This document shows positions 6,390 to 14,212 of a stretch of DNA of 17,015 nt, in pieces. Under the pieces are notes generated by a model, which saw only the letters and a list, made by a program, of their open reading frames with translations, was not told where the DNA came from and made no database searches. The stretch lies in the NCBI GenBank assembly GCA_003282055.1, contig QCAD01000014.1, positions 1 through 17,015 of the forward strand, given 5' to 3'. A program made the position numbers and the translations under genes. This DNA is from Pelagibacteraceae bacterium AG-339-N18 (GTDB lineage Bacteria > Pseudomonadota > Alphaproteobacteria > Pelagibacterales > Pelagibacteraceae). Every line of letters starts with the position of its first letter. Position 1 is the stretch's first letter.

Positions 6390-7162
6390 TACTGTATATT
6401 TCTACTTTTTAAAATTAAACTTGGATTCTTGAAATCTTTTTTTCCATATAAAATTTCGTTTCCATCAAAATCAGTTATACTTCCTCCAGAATGTTTTAAA
6501 ATTGCATGACCTGCTGCTATATCCCATTCTGATGCTCTTGGCTCAGCTACGTAACCATCAAACTCCCCAGCTGCAATAACACAAAATTTTAGAGAACTTT
6601 TCATTTTTACGTGTCTTTTTACATTTAGCTTTTTATAGATTTCATCAATTTCAGGTTTAATTTTATTTGAGTAAGATACAAATTTAATTTTGTTTTTATC
6701 AAAATATTTAGAATGATTTAATTTAATTGATTTTCCATCAATTAATTCGTAAGATAAATTATTTCCATAGGAGTAAAACATTCTGTTTTTTGCTGGAGCA
6801 CAAATCAACCCAGCAACAGGTTTTTTATCAATAATTAATCCTGCATTTATTGTAAATTCATCAAGATCATTTATATAATCAAAAGTTCCATCAATAGGGT
6901 CAATTAACCAAAAATTTTTGAGATTATTTTTTGACTTATTTTCTGATGACTCCTCAGAAATTATTGGGATGTTGGGTGTAAGTTCGGATATTTTCTTAGT
7001 TAAAATTTTATTTACCTCTAAGTCTCCATTGCTAACAGGAGTATTATCTGATTTTATTTCCTTGGAGAGGCCCTTTTCTCTGAGTTTTAATGAAATTGTT
7101 CCCGCATCTAAAAACGTTTTAATTAAATTTTCAACAATTTCTTTAATATGATTTTGGTTCAT
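6389..7162 (-). CDS. cysQ: 3'(2'),5'-bisphosphate nucleotidase-like phosphatase (CysQ, inositol monophosphatase superfamily)
   Basis: A 257-residue, Mg-dependent, Li-sensitive type phosphatase. The metal-binding residues are all visible: SDNTPVSNGD (38-47), the ISEESSE segment (68-74, E70-E71), WLIDPIDGT (85-93, D88 and D91), and EWDIAAGHA (212-220, D214). The stretch DEFTINAGLIIDKKPVAGLI (101-120) and KFCVIAAGE (192-200) resemble CysQ more than inositol monophosphatase SuhB. CysQ normally removes 3'-phosphoadenosine 5'-phosphate (PAP), a by-product of sulfate assimilation and of phosphopantetheine transfer. Because SAR11 lacks sulfate assimilation, the second source or another substrate is more likely. 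It overlaps the upstream DUF3553 gene by 20 bases and couples to the small peptide gene downstream. Confidence 0.85.
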   Translation of the reverse strand: MNQNHIKEIVENLIKTFLDAGTISLKLREKGLSKEIKSDNTPVSNGDLEVNKILTKKISELTPNIPIISEESSENKSKNNLKNFWLIDPIDGTFDYINDLDEFTINAGLIIDKKPVAGLICAPAKNRMFYSYGNNLSYELIDGKSIKLNHSKYFDKNKIKFVSYSNKIKPEIDEIYKKLNVKRHVKMKSSLKFCVIAAGEFDGYVAEPRASEWDIAAGHAILKHSGGSITDFDGNEILYGKKDFKNPSLILKSRNIQ

Positions 7163-7325
7163 CTATTTTTTTTAATTCGATATTTTGTGCGTTGATCACT
7201 TTTTTTCCTGCATTCTGAAAGTTTACCGTGACTTTATCTTTAATTATTGATTGTACTTGTCCTATTCCCCAATCTTTTTGCTCTGGATTGAAAACTTTGT
7301 CCCCTGGTTCAAAATCAAAAATCAT
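7143..7325 (-). CDS. DUF3553 small protein
   Basis: A 60-residue protein that matches the DUF3553 pattern known from alphaproteobacteria. It starts [20 protein letters not shown], then IGQVQSI, and continues with [20 protein letters not shown], rich in beta strands. The PGxxVxxPxxxxWGxGQV core resembles small barrel modules such as the CarD/UvrD-associated Tudor-like domains, so nucleic-acid or polymerase contact is possible but unproven. The ATG is at 7323-7325, 41 bases from the divergent mnmA start, so both promoters must share that gap. It is the first gene of the minus-strand run with cysQ and the 47-residue peptide. Confidence 0.8.
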   Translation of the reverse strand: MIFDFEPGDKVFNPEQKDWGIGQVQSIIKDKVTVNFQNAGKKVINAQNIELKKIDEPKSY

Positions 7326-7366
7326 TTAATTTAACTTATATTAGAAATAAGTATAAATACCATCAA

Positions 7367-8485
7367 ATGAGTAATAATTTAAATTCTATTGGGTTAATCA
7401 AAAAGCCATCTGAAACGACAGTTGTTGTTGCGATGTCGGGCGGAGTGGATTCATCTACTGTCGCAGGAATGATGAGAAAAGAGGGCTATAGAGTTATTGG
7501 AATAACTTTAAAACTTTATAATGATGGTAAAGAGGTTGCTGCTTCAAAACAATGTTGTTCTGGTCAAGATATTATGGACGCCAAAAGAGTAGCTCAAAAA
7601 TTAGATATTGAACATAAGATTCTTTACTATCAAGATAAGTTTAAACAAGGTGTAATTGACAACTTTATTGATAGTTATCTAAAGGGTGAGACACCAATTC
7701 CCTGTGTTCAGTGTAATCAAACTGTGAAGTTTAAAGACTTATTTGAAGTTTCAAAAGATTTAAAAGCTGACGCTTTGATTACAGGACATTATGTGAAGAG
7801 TATAACAAAAAATAATAAGACAGAAATGTATCGAGCAATTGATGAAAATAGAGACCAAAGTTATTTTTTATTTAATACATCAAGAGAACAATTAAATTAT
7901 CTCAGGTTTCCACTTGGTAGTATGTATAAGGATGAAACAAGATTAATCGCAAAGAAGCTTAATTTAAATGTTGCTGACAAGCCTGATAGCCAGGATATTT
8001 GCTTTGTACCCAACGGCGATTATGCATCGGTAATTCAAAAATTTAGACCCGATTCATTTAGGAAAGGAAATATAAAAGATTTAGATGGAAATGTTATTGG
8101 TGTTCACGACGGTATAATTAATTTTACTATAGGACAAAGAAAGGGAATTAAAGTTTCTGATAAAACTGCGTTATACGTAATAAAAATTGATGCAGAAAAA
8201 AATGAGATAATTGTTGGCTCAAGAGAAAAACTTGGAAAAAAAAATATAAATCTTAACGAATTAAATTTACTTGCTAGCAAGGAAGAATTTCAAAATGATA
8301 TATTTGTTAAAGTAAGATCAACAGGAAAACTTCTTAAAGGTAAGGTAAATTTAAAATCAAATAATACTGCATTAGTTAATTTAGAAGAATTTGAGGATGG
8401 AATTTCTCCAGGACAAGCATGTGTTTTTTACGACAAAGATAAATTTGGTTTTAAAGTATTAGGCGGTGGCTGGATAAAATATTAA
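7367..8485 (+). CDS. mnmA: tRNA-specific 2-thiouridylase MnmA
   Basis: This ATP-dependent enzyme thiolates U34 of tRNA-Lys, -Glu and -Gln. The 372 residues have the usual order: a PP-loop nucleotide site [13 protein letters not shown] (22-34), the first catalytic cysteine C113 in [14 protein letters not shown] (109-122), and the second cysteine C212 in [16 protein letters not shown] (204-219), which carries the persulfide. The C-terminal beta-barrel part includes [11 protein letters not shown] and ends with [10 protein letters not shown] and GGGWI, all conserved. The first 16 residues are slightly longer than in E. coli. The sulfur donor in E. coli is the IscS-Tus relay; which carrier is used here is not shown. 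Its end overlaps the converging membrane-protein gene by four bases. Confidence 0.97.
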   Translation: MSNNLNSIGLIKKPSETTVVVAMSGGVDSSTVAGMMRKEGYRVIGITLKLYNDGKEVAASKQCCSGQDIMDAKRVAQKLDIEHKILYYQDKFKQGVIDNFIDSYLKGETPIPCVQCNQTVKFKDLFEVSKDLKADALITGHYVKSITKNNKTEMYRAIDENRDQSYFLFNTSREQLNYLRFPLGSMYKDETRLIAKKLNLNVADKPDSQDICFVPNGDYASVIQKFRPDSFRKGNIKDLDGNVIGVHDGIINFTIGQRKGIKVSDKTALYVIKIDAEKNEIIVGSREKLGKKNINLNELNLLASKEEFQNDIFVKVRSTGKLLKGKVNLKSNNTALVNLEEFEDGISPGQACVFYDKDKFGFKVLGGGWIKY

Positions 8486-9192
8486 TTTAATTTCTTCCAC
8501 ATAAAAAATGTTAATAAATAAAAAAAAATTACACCAAGAAAATAATCCCATTCTAAGGCATGTTTTAAAAATTTTAGATTAAATCCGAAAAAATTATCTC
8601 CAGGTAAACTAATAATTGGAATACTTATAATTGCAACTAAGATTAATAATGATACTAAAATAATCTTAAGATTAAGAAATAGTGGATTTATGTATCCATT
8701 CAATTTTTCTTTAAAGGAAAAAAAAGTTGCAACTAAATAAGCTTGTGCAACTATTTCAAAAACTATAAATGATAACATTATTAATCTTCTAAAAAGCTTA
8801 TATAAGTCGTTATCAAATTTAATTCCTAAAAAAATTGAATGAATTGTAAGTGCTATAGCTGAAGCTACACCGAAAAAAATTATTTTTTTTGAATTTTTGT
8901 GATTGTTAGCAAAAAAATTAATTATATCTCTATTAAACAACCAATACCTAATCAGCAAATAAGATGTTAAAAACATTGCAGGTTTAAATATTAACCAAGA
9001 TGGATACGGCCTAGCTGTTCTGCTTATAGATGCACCTCCATCAATATAAGGAATAGTATTATATAATCTGTCAGCTTCGCTCTCGAAGACTCCATGGAAT
9101 TGTGTAACTAGTATTAAACAAGCATTTACAGCAACAAATGGAATTATAAAGATCCATATACTAAAGGATCTTGCCTTTTCAATTGAATTCAT
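8482..9192 (-). CDS. Six-helix membrane protein, possibly Frag1/DRAM/Sfk1-like
   Basis: A 236-residue integral membrane protein with about six hydrophobic segments (near residues 12-28, 66-85, 103-122, 135-155, 175-197 and 215-233). After the first helix comes a loop with [19 protein letters not shown] (about 48-66), and the last helix is preceded by [13 protein letters not shown]. This helix count and the proline-rich first loop with the YIDGGAS sequence recall the Frag1/DRAM/Sfk1 family, but I hold this only loosely. The C-terminal [17 protein letters not shown] pattern may be diagnostic in a search. It starts six bases after the 27-residue basic peptide, so the two form a probable operon. 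Function unknown. Confidence 0.72.
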   Translation of the reverse strand: MNSIEKARSFSIWIFIIPFVAVNACLILVTQFHGVFESEADRLYNTIPYIDGGASISRTARPYPSWLIFKPAMFLTSYLLIRYWLFNRDIINFFANNHKNSKKIIFFGVASAIALTIHSIFLGIKFDNDLYKLFRRLIMLSFIVFEIVAQAYLVATFFSFKEKLNGYINPLFLNLKIILVSLLILVAIISIPIISLPGDNFFGFNLKFLKHALEWDYFLGVIFFYLLTFFMWKKLN

Positions 9193-9198
9193 TGAGGA

Positions 9199-9282
9199 CT
9201 ATTTCTTTTTATTTTTTTTTCGAGCTCTTCTTTTTTTTGAACCCATTTTTCTTCTGCCTCGATGTTTTTTTGGGTAACCCAT
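9199..9282 (-). CDS. 27-residue very basic peptide, possibly ribosome-associated
   Basis: A tiny gene well below normal cut-offs. The product starts MGYPKKHRGRRKMGS and continues with an almost purely K/R tail; 16 of 27 residues are lysine or arginine. The ATG (9280-9282) is preceded by AAAGGA on the minus strand with normal spacing, a better Shine-Dalgarno sequence than most genes here have, and an in-frame TAA lies just upstream, so the start is clear. Its TAG stop ends six bases before the start of the membrane-protein gene. The composition is like small ribosomal proteins (bL36, bTHX, bS22 and the mS38 C-terminus), but I cannot match it to one of them. A nucleic-acid-binding role is inference. 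Confidence 0.68.
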   Translation of the reverse strand: MGYPKKHRGRRKMGSKKRRARKKNKKK

Positions 9283-9295
9283 TCTTTCCTTTAGT

Positions 9296-9301
9296 TATAA
9301 T
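9296..9301 (+). promoter_or_regulatory. Possible -10 box for the metC operon
   Basis: A perfect TATAAT lies 56 bases before the metC ATG at 9358. No convincing -35 box sits 16-18 bases upstream. Transcription from here would give a leader of about 50 bases and would include the GGTGGGA at 9317-9323. Confidence 0.35.
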
Positions 9302-9357
9302 TTAATTGAAATTATTGGTGGGATATAGCATTGTCTTTTGAAGTTATCAATTTTATT

Positions 9358-10533
9358 ATGAAGAAGTCTTTCAAAACTTTTTTAAAGCATACAGCAAAAG
9401 ATTTTCACAATCAGTCAGTAAATCCACCAGTTGTTAGAGCTTCAACTATAATTTTCAAGTCAACACAAGATATTAGGAAAATGCAAAATAAAGCTATTAA
9501 AAATCCTACAGGAGGACACTTTGATTATGCAAGACAAGGTACTTCGACTACTTACATTTTACAAAAAATTCTGGCGAAACTTGAGGAAAGTTATCATGTC
9601 TTTACTACTCAAACAGGTTTTGGCTCAGTATTCTTGGCTATATTTAGTGTAGTGAGACCTGGTGATGAAATCTTAGTAGCTGACCCCGTATATAGTCCTA
9701 CTAGAGTATTGACTGAAAACTTTTTAAAAGAATTTAATATCAAAACTGTTTTTTACGATCCTCATAAGCTAAAAACTTTACAGGAAAATATTAGCTCAAA
9801 AACAAAATTAATTTTTGTTGAAAATCCTGGTAGTAATACTTTTGATTTTCAAGATTTAAATAAAATAATTTCTATCGCAAAAAAAAATAAAGTTTATACT
9901 GCAATCGATAATACTTGGGGTACACCATATTACCTTAAACCTATTAAACTAGGTTTCGACATGTCAATAGTTTCTGCTACAAAATATTATTCAGGTCACT
10001 CAGATGTAATGGGAGGAAGCTTAGCAGTAAATAAAAAGGTATTTCCCAAAGTTAAATTGGCTGAAAAAATTACAGGTCAAAGATTAGGACCTGATGATGC
10101 TTATTTAATTACAAGGGGTCTAAGAACTCTTGATGTTAGATTAGACAAACATTGTGATAGTGCCAAAAAAGTGGCAGCTTTCTTATCAAAAAATAAAAAA
10201 ATTGAACTTTTATATCCGTATAAAAAAAATTCACAAAATTTTAGAATGTGGAAAAAATATTATTCAGGTGCATCTGGTTTAATGGGATTAAAAATCAAAG
10301 CTAAAAGTGCAATTTCAGTGAGAAGATTTGTAAATTCTCTTAAGCTTTTTGGATACGGATATAGTTGGGGTGGTTTTGAAAGTTTAGCGCTTCATCAAGA
10401 GAACAGGGAGATTGGAAAAAGAAAGTATATGAATTTAGCAAAAGATGAACACTTTGTTCGACTGCATATAGGACTTGAGGATCCTAGCGACCTTATCGCT
10501 GATATTAAACAAGCTTTAAGACACTTAAAGTAA
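9358..10533 (+). CDS. metC: Cystathionine beta-lyase (PLP-dependent Cys/Met metabolism family)
   Basis: This PLP enzyme splits cystathionine to homocysteine, pyruvate and ammonia in methionine synthesis. With the ATG at 9358 it has 391 residues, close to E. coli MetC (395). Visible hallmarks are NPPVVRASTIIF, FDYARQGTSTTY, IDNTWGTPY, and SATKYYSGHSDVMGG with K209 as the PLP lysine (K210 in E. coli, which supports this start). The end, SWGGFESLAL and RLHIGLEDPSDLI, is also typical of MetC. A TTG at 9331 with GGTGGGA seven bases upstream would add nine residues and cannot be ruled out. It is the first gene of a run with an MFS transporter and pabBAC. Related C-S lyases are hard to exclude, so physiological use in cysteine or other thioether breakdown is possible. 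Confidence 0.92.
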   Translation: MKKSFKTFLKHTAKDFHNQSVNPPVVRASTIIFKSTQDIRKMQNKAIKNPTGGHFDYARQGTSTTYILQKILAKLEESYHVFTTQTGFGSVFLAIFSVVRPGDEILVADPVYSPTRVLTENFLKEFNIKTVFYDPHKLKTLQENISSKTKLIFVENPGSNTFDFQDLNKIISIAKKNKVYTAIDNTWGTPYYLKPIKLGFDMSIVSATKYYSGHSDVMGGSLAVNKKVFPKVKLAEKITGQRLGPDDAYLITRGLRTLDVRLDKHCDSAKKVAAFLSKNKKIELLYPYKKNSQNFRMWKKYYSGASGLMGLKIKAKSAISVRRFVNSLKLFGYGYSWGGFESLALHQENREIGKRKYMNLAKDEHFVRLHIGLEDPSDLIADIKQALRHLK

Positions 10534-10539
10534 ATCTTT

Positions 10540-11757
10540 ATGAAATCAGAAAAATTTATAAGAAACAGAACTGCTTTAATTACTTTGATGGCTGCAAGTT
10601 TAGTAGTTTTAATTTCTTTGGGTGTTCGGCAAACTTTTGGAATGTTCTTCATGGATTTTAGAGAAGACCTAGGGATCTCTCTAACTCAATCGGGCTTATC
10701 TGTTGGACTTCAAATGTTAATGTGGGGATTAACAGGGCCTATATTTGGGACTATTGCAGACAAGTATGGTGGTCACAAGGCAATTGCGTTAGCATTTATT
10801 TTTTTTATTGCCGGTGTGTATTTTTTATACGCAGGTCCAAATACAGGAATCTTTTTTCAGATTGATTTAGGAGTACTGGTAGGAATTGGATTAGGTGGAA
10901 CAGCAATAAGCATTCCCATGTCAGTTGTTGGAAAACATTTTCCTTTATCTAATAGAACAATTGCTATGAGCATAGTTACTGCAGTAGGGTCTTTTGGGTA
11001 TTTTCTATCTCCAATTTTAACAGAATATTCTCTTACCGAAAATGGGTGGCAAAATACTTTGGTAGCCTTTTTGATAGCTTTATCCATTGGTTTAGTAATA
11101 TCATTTTTTGTGAGATCTCCATCTTTAGAACAAACTATTGAAGCACCCAATACTCAAACCACAGTAGAGGCAATTAGAGAGGCTTTTGGATCTAAAAGTT
11201 ATATTCTTTTAGTATCAGGTTTCTTTGTGTGTGGTTTTCACATAACATTAGTTGGCACCCACGTGCCTACCTACGTGATTGATCGAGGATTAGAAAGTTG
11301 GACGGCAGCTGCGATTTTATCTTTGATAGGTTTATTTAATATTTTTGGATCTCTTTGTAGTGGTTATCTTTCAACTAAAATGAGTAAGAAAATAATATTA
11401 AGTGGAATTTATAGCTTAAGAGGACTATCTATTATTTTCTTTATATTTTTACCCGCAAGCAATATTAATTCTTTTATTTTTGGAGCTACCTTTGGTTTTT
11501 TATGGTTATCCACTGTGCCTGCAACAAGTGGAATAGTTGCACATATGTTTGGTACTAAATATTTAGGACTTTTATATGGTATTGTATTTTTAAGTCATCA
11601 ATTTGGTTCATTTTTTGGTGCTTATCTAGGAGGTTTGTTTCATGATCTTTATGGGTCATATGATTACGCGTGGTATTTAGCAATTGCTTTATCAGTTTTT
11701 GCGGCAATAATTCATTTACCGATTAAAGAACAACAAGTGTTAAGATTAAGAACATAA
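10540..11757 (+). CDS. MFS transporter, substrate unknown
   Basis: A 405-residue major facilitator with about twelve hydrophobic segments split by a hydrophilic loop (around residues 195-218). The motif-A region after helix 2 reads GTIADKYGGHKAIAL, and the start has SLGVRQTFGMFF, a pattern common in the monocarboxylate/oxalate-formate-antiporter-like branch. FGATFGFLWLSTVPATSGI and a C-terminal LSHQFGSFFGAYLGG support that branch. It lies six bases after metC and four bases before pabB, so it belongs to the same transcript. The neighbours hint at a small carboxylate, amino acid or aromatic acid substrate, but the sequence does not show which. Import or export cannot be told. Confidence 0.87.
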   Translation: MKSEKFIRNRTALITLMAASLVVLISLGVRQTFGMFFMDFREDLGISLTQSGLSVGLQMLMWGLTGPIFGTIADKYGGHKAIALAFIFFIAGVYFLYAGPNTGIFFQIDLGVLVGIGLGGTAISIPMSVVGKHFPLSNRTIAMSIVTAVGSFGYFLSPILTEYSLTENGWQNTLVAFLIALSIGLVISFFVRSPSLEQTIEAPNTQTTVEAIREAFGSKSYILLVSGFFVCGFHITLVGTHVPTYVIDRGLESWTAAAILSLIGLFNIFGSLCSGYLSTKMSKKIILSGIYSLRGLSIIFFIFLPASNINSFIFGATFGFLWLSTVPATSGIVAHMFGTKYLGLLYGIVFLSHQFGSFFGAYLGGLFHDLYGSYDYAWYLAIALSVFAAIIHLPIKEQQVLRLRT

Positions 11758-11761
11758 TAAA

Positions 11762-12922
11762 TTGAATAAATCAAATCAACTGCAGGATATAAATAGATCA
11801 AATAAGCCCTATATTATTTATAAATCCAGAAAAGGATTTGATTTATATACTGACTTTTCTAAAAAGATTATCCTAAATAATAAAAATGTATTTAGTTTTT
11901 TAAATAAAAAAATATCAACTAAAAGATTTAAAGAAACAGATTTGTTCATTGGTTTTTTTGGTTATGAATTATTAAACAATCTTATAGGTGTAAAAGTTCC
12001 GAGGCAAAGAAATATGAACTTTTCAAAAGGTATATTCTATAAACCAGAAAAAAAAATAACTTTAAATAATAAATTGAAATATACTCCAAAAAAAAAAATA
12101 AGTTTTAAAAAAAAATTTGAAATAAATATTAATGAGCAATCTTATAAAAAAATATTTGATAAATTCAAAAAAAAAATAAAAAGTGGAGAAACTTATCAAA
12201 TAAAAATTTGCACCAAATATAAGATGAAATCAAAAGTTGATCCCTTAGATCTTTTTTGTAGATTGTCTCATACTAATTTAGCTCCTGAGGCATTTATGAT
12301 CAAAGATAAGGATTATTCAGTAATAAGTTGCTCGCCTGAAAATTTGATTACCAAAACAGGAACAACAATTACGACCAAACCCATAGCAGGGACTGTCAAA
12401 AAAAGTAGAAGTATGACAAAAAAAAAAGCATTAAAATATTTTAGAAACAATCTTAAAGAAACTAAAGAACATAATATGATTGTAGATATGGAACGAAGTG
12501 ATATGTCACGTATATGTAGAGTTGGTACCGTGCGATTAACTAAGCAAAAGGTTGTAGAAGAGTACAAAGATCTTTTTCATTATGTAAGTTTAATTAAAGG
12601 TCAACTTAAGCGAAAAATTAAAAACATCGATATTATTAGAGCCATGATGCCTGGAGGATCGGTTATAGGTTGTCCAAAAATTAGTACTTTAAACCTCTTA
12701 AACAACCAAGAGAAAGAGAATAGAAATATTTACACGGGAAGTTTTGGATATATAAAATTTAATGGGGATCTAAAATTTAATATTATAATCAGATCTATTT
12801 TAAATTTTAAGAATATTTCTGAAATTTCCGTAGCCTCAGGTGTAGTTGTTGATAGTAATTCGAGACACGAGTTTAATGAAAATTATTTAAAAGCCAAAGC
12901 CCTAATTGATCTTTTTAAATGA
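11762..12922 (+). CDS. pabB: Aminodeoxychorismate synthase component I
   Basis: A chorismate-binding enzyme of 386 residues that with PabA makes 4-amino-4-deoxychorismate for folate. Conserved blocks: GETYQIKICTKY, NLAPEAFM (PabB-like rather than the NPSPYM of TrpE), SCSPENL, TKPIAGT (205-211), MIVDMERSDMSRI, PGGSVIGCPK and YTGSFGYI. At the position of the E. coli PabB active-site lysine (K274, TKPIKGT) there is A209, as in TrpE. The start is a TTG: no ATG occurs in frame until well into the domain. The N-terminal region is shorter than in E. coli PabB (about 450 residues). The stop overlaps the pabA start (ATGA). The pabA and pabC neighbours favour PabB over TrpE. Confidence 0.88.
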   Translation: MNKSNQLQDINRSNKPYIIYKSRKGFDLYTDFSKKIILNNKNVFSFLNKKISTKRFKETDLFIGFFGYELLNNLIGVKVPRQRNMNFSKGIFYKPEKKITLNNKLKYTPKKKISFKKKFEININEQSYKKIFDKFKKKIKSGETYQIKICTKYKMKSKVDPLDLFCRLSHTNLAPEAFMIKDKDYSVISCSPENLITKTGTTITTKPIAGTVKKSRSMTKKKALKYFRNNLKETKEHNMIVDMERSDMSRICRVGTVRLTKQKVVEEYKDLFHYVSLIKGQLKRKIKNIDIIRAMMPGGSVIGCPKISTLNLLNNQEKENRNIYTGSFGYIKFNGDLKFNIIIRSILNFKNISEISVASGVVVDSNSRHEFNENYLKAKALIDLFK

Positions 12923-13476
12923 TATACGTGATAGATCATAACGACTCGTTTACCCATAATGTAGTTCATCAATTTTCATTATTTGATAAAGTCGAGTATG
13001 ATAATTACAATAATATAAATAGGTTAAAACTTAAACAAGCCAAAGTAATAATTTTCTCTCCAGGACCAGGAAATCCAAAGAATTATCCTTCAACATCTGA
13101 AATTTATTATCAATTTAAAGGTAAAAAAAAAATGATAGGAATATGTTTGGGATTTCAACAAATCTTATTCTGCGAAGGTGCTAAAATTGTTGAACAAAAT
13201 AAAATATATCATGGTTATCAATCACGTGTTAAAGTTATTAATAAAAGTTCTATATTTGAAAAAAATAAAATATTTAAAGTTGGTCGCTATCATTCCTTAA
13301 AATTAAAAGAGCCTTTTAAAATAAATGATTTTGATATAACTATGAGATGTTTAGATTCGAAAGTAGCAATGGCTTTTGAGAATAAAAAAGATAATATTTA
13401 TGGATTTCAATTTCACCCAGAGTCATTTTTAACAAATAATGGTAATTTACTTATTAAAAAAATCTTATCGTCTTAG
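12919..13476 (+). CDS. pabA: Aminodeoxychorismate synthase glutamine amidotransferase
   Basis: A class I glutamine amidotransferase of 185 residues supplying ammonia to PabB. It begins MIYVIDHNDSFTHNVVHQF, the usual start of TrpG/PabA. FSPGPGNP (46-53) follows, then the nucleophile C76 in GICLGFQQI, and the remaining triad residues H166 and E168 in FQFHPES. The length is normal. The ATG overlaps the pabB stop by four bases, and the gene's end overlaps pabC by 38 bases, so the three subunits are closely coupled. PabA and TrpG are nearly interchangeable in sequence; the assignment rests on neighbours. No trpD or trpC is seen nearby. Confidence 0.92.
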   Translation: MIYVIDHNDSFTHNVVHQFSLFDKVEYDNYNNINRLKLKQAKVIIFSPGPGNPKNYPSTSEIYYQFKGKKKMIGICLGFQQILFCEGAKIVEQNKIYHGYQSRVKVINKSSIFEKNKIFKVGRYHSLKLKEPFKINDFDITMRCLDSKVAMAFENKKDNIYGFQFHPESFLTNNGNLLIKKILSS

Positions 13477-14209
13477 AGATCTTAAAGAAATACAATTTAA
13501 AGATTTATGGGGTGACCATGGCATTTTCACAACAATGTGGATTTTTGGAAAACCACCTAAAATTTTATTTTTTAAAGATCATATAAAAAATCTCATGAAA
13601 TCATTGAAAAGTTATGGCATATGTAAACAAAACCTTAAAAATGATATTTTAAAATTAATTAGAAAAAATTTATCAAAAGAAAAGAATTATAATCATCTTT
13701 TAAGAGTAGCCTTAAATAAAAGCACTATATCAATTTCTTTAAGAAAAAGGTTGAAACCGAAATTAGATTTTAGTTTGAGACTTGTAAATTTAAAAAGAGA
13801 AAAACCTAAATATAAAAATCTTAAATATAAAAAAATTTTATCCTATTTATCTAAAATGGATAATTCTAAATCAGATATAGGTCTTATTAATAAAAAAAAA
13901 ATTTTTGAAACTGGGACTTCAAATCTTTTATTTGTTAGTAAAAAAAATATATTTTCCCCTTCAAAAAATTTCTATGAAGGTATTACATACAAATTTTTTA
14001 GGTCGAAAAAAAAGATAAAAAAAAAAGAAATCTATGTTAAAAATTTAGATGATTATGAAGAAATATTGTTAATTGGTTCCGGTAAAGGAGTTACATCTGT
14101 GAAGAATATAAAACAAATAGGCTGGAAAAGAAAAAAATTAGATCAATACAAAATATTTTCTAAATATTATAATTTAGCTATAAATAAATCTAATTTATAT
14201 AAATTTTGA
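13439..14209 (+). CDS. pabC: 4-amino-4-deoxychorismate lyase, class IV aminotransferase fold
   Basis: A PLP enzyme of 256 residues that removes pyruvate from aminodeoxychorismate to give p-aminobenzoate. Family marks: LWGDHGIFTTMW (23-34), the H48 region with FFKDHIKNLMKSL, R89 in HLLRV, the PLP lysine most likely K132 in KKILSYL, and ETGTSNLLFV (157-166) with E157 and the SNLLF motif, where phosphate is bound. The protein is very lysine-rich and weakly conserved compared with E. coli PabC (269 residues). The ATG at 13439 is the only standard start before the domain, giving a 38-base overlap with pabA. Position after pabB and pabA makes the role likely. A branched-chain or D-amino acid aminotransferase is the alternative within this fold. 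Confidence 0.85.
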   Translation: MVIYLLKKSYRLRDLKEIQFKDLWGDHGIFTTMWIFGKPPKILFFKDHIKNLMKSLKSYGICKQNLKNDILKLIRKNLSKEKNYNHLLRVALNKSTISISLRKRLKPKLDFSLRLVNLKREKPKYKNLKYKKILSYLSKMDNSKSDIGLINKKKIFETGTSNLLFVSKKNIFSPSKNFYEGITYKFFRSKKKIKKKEIYVKNLDDYEEILLIGSGKGVTSVKNIKQIGWKRKKLDQYKIFSKYYNLAINKSNLYKF

Positions 14210-14212
14210 TTT

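Noticed and set aside
9331..9357. TTG start for metC adding nine residues
   Set aside because: GGTGGGA precedes it with fair spacing, but the ATG at 9358 aligns with the E. coli MetC start and puts the PLP lysine at 209 versus 210. Not fully excluded.
10395..10652. 85-codon minus-strand frame over the end of metC and start of the MFS gene
   Set aside because: A shadow of two well-supported genes on the opposite strand, with no family resemblance.
11762..12922. Call of anthranilate synthase TrpE because of the PIAGT motif
   Set aside because: The NLAPEAF segment is PabB-like and the gene is coupled to pabA and pabC, with no trp genes nearby.
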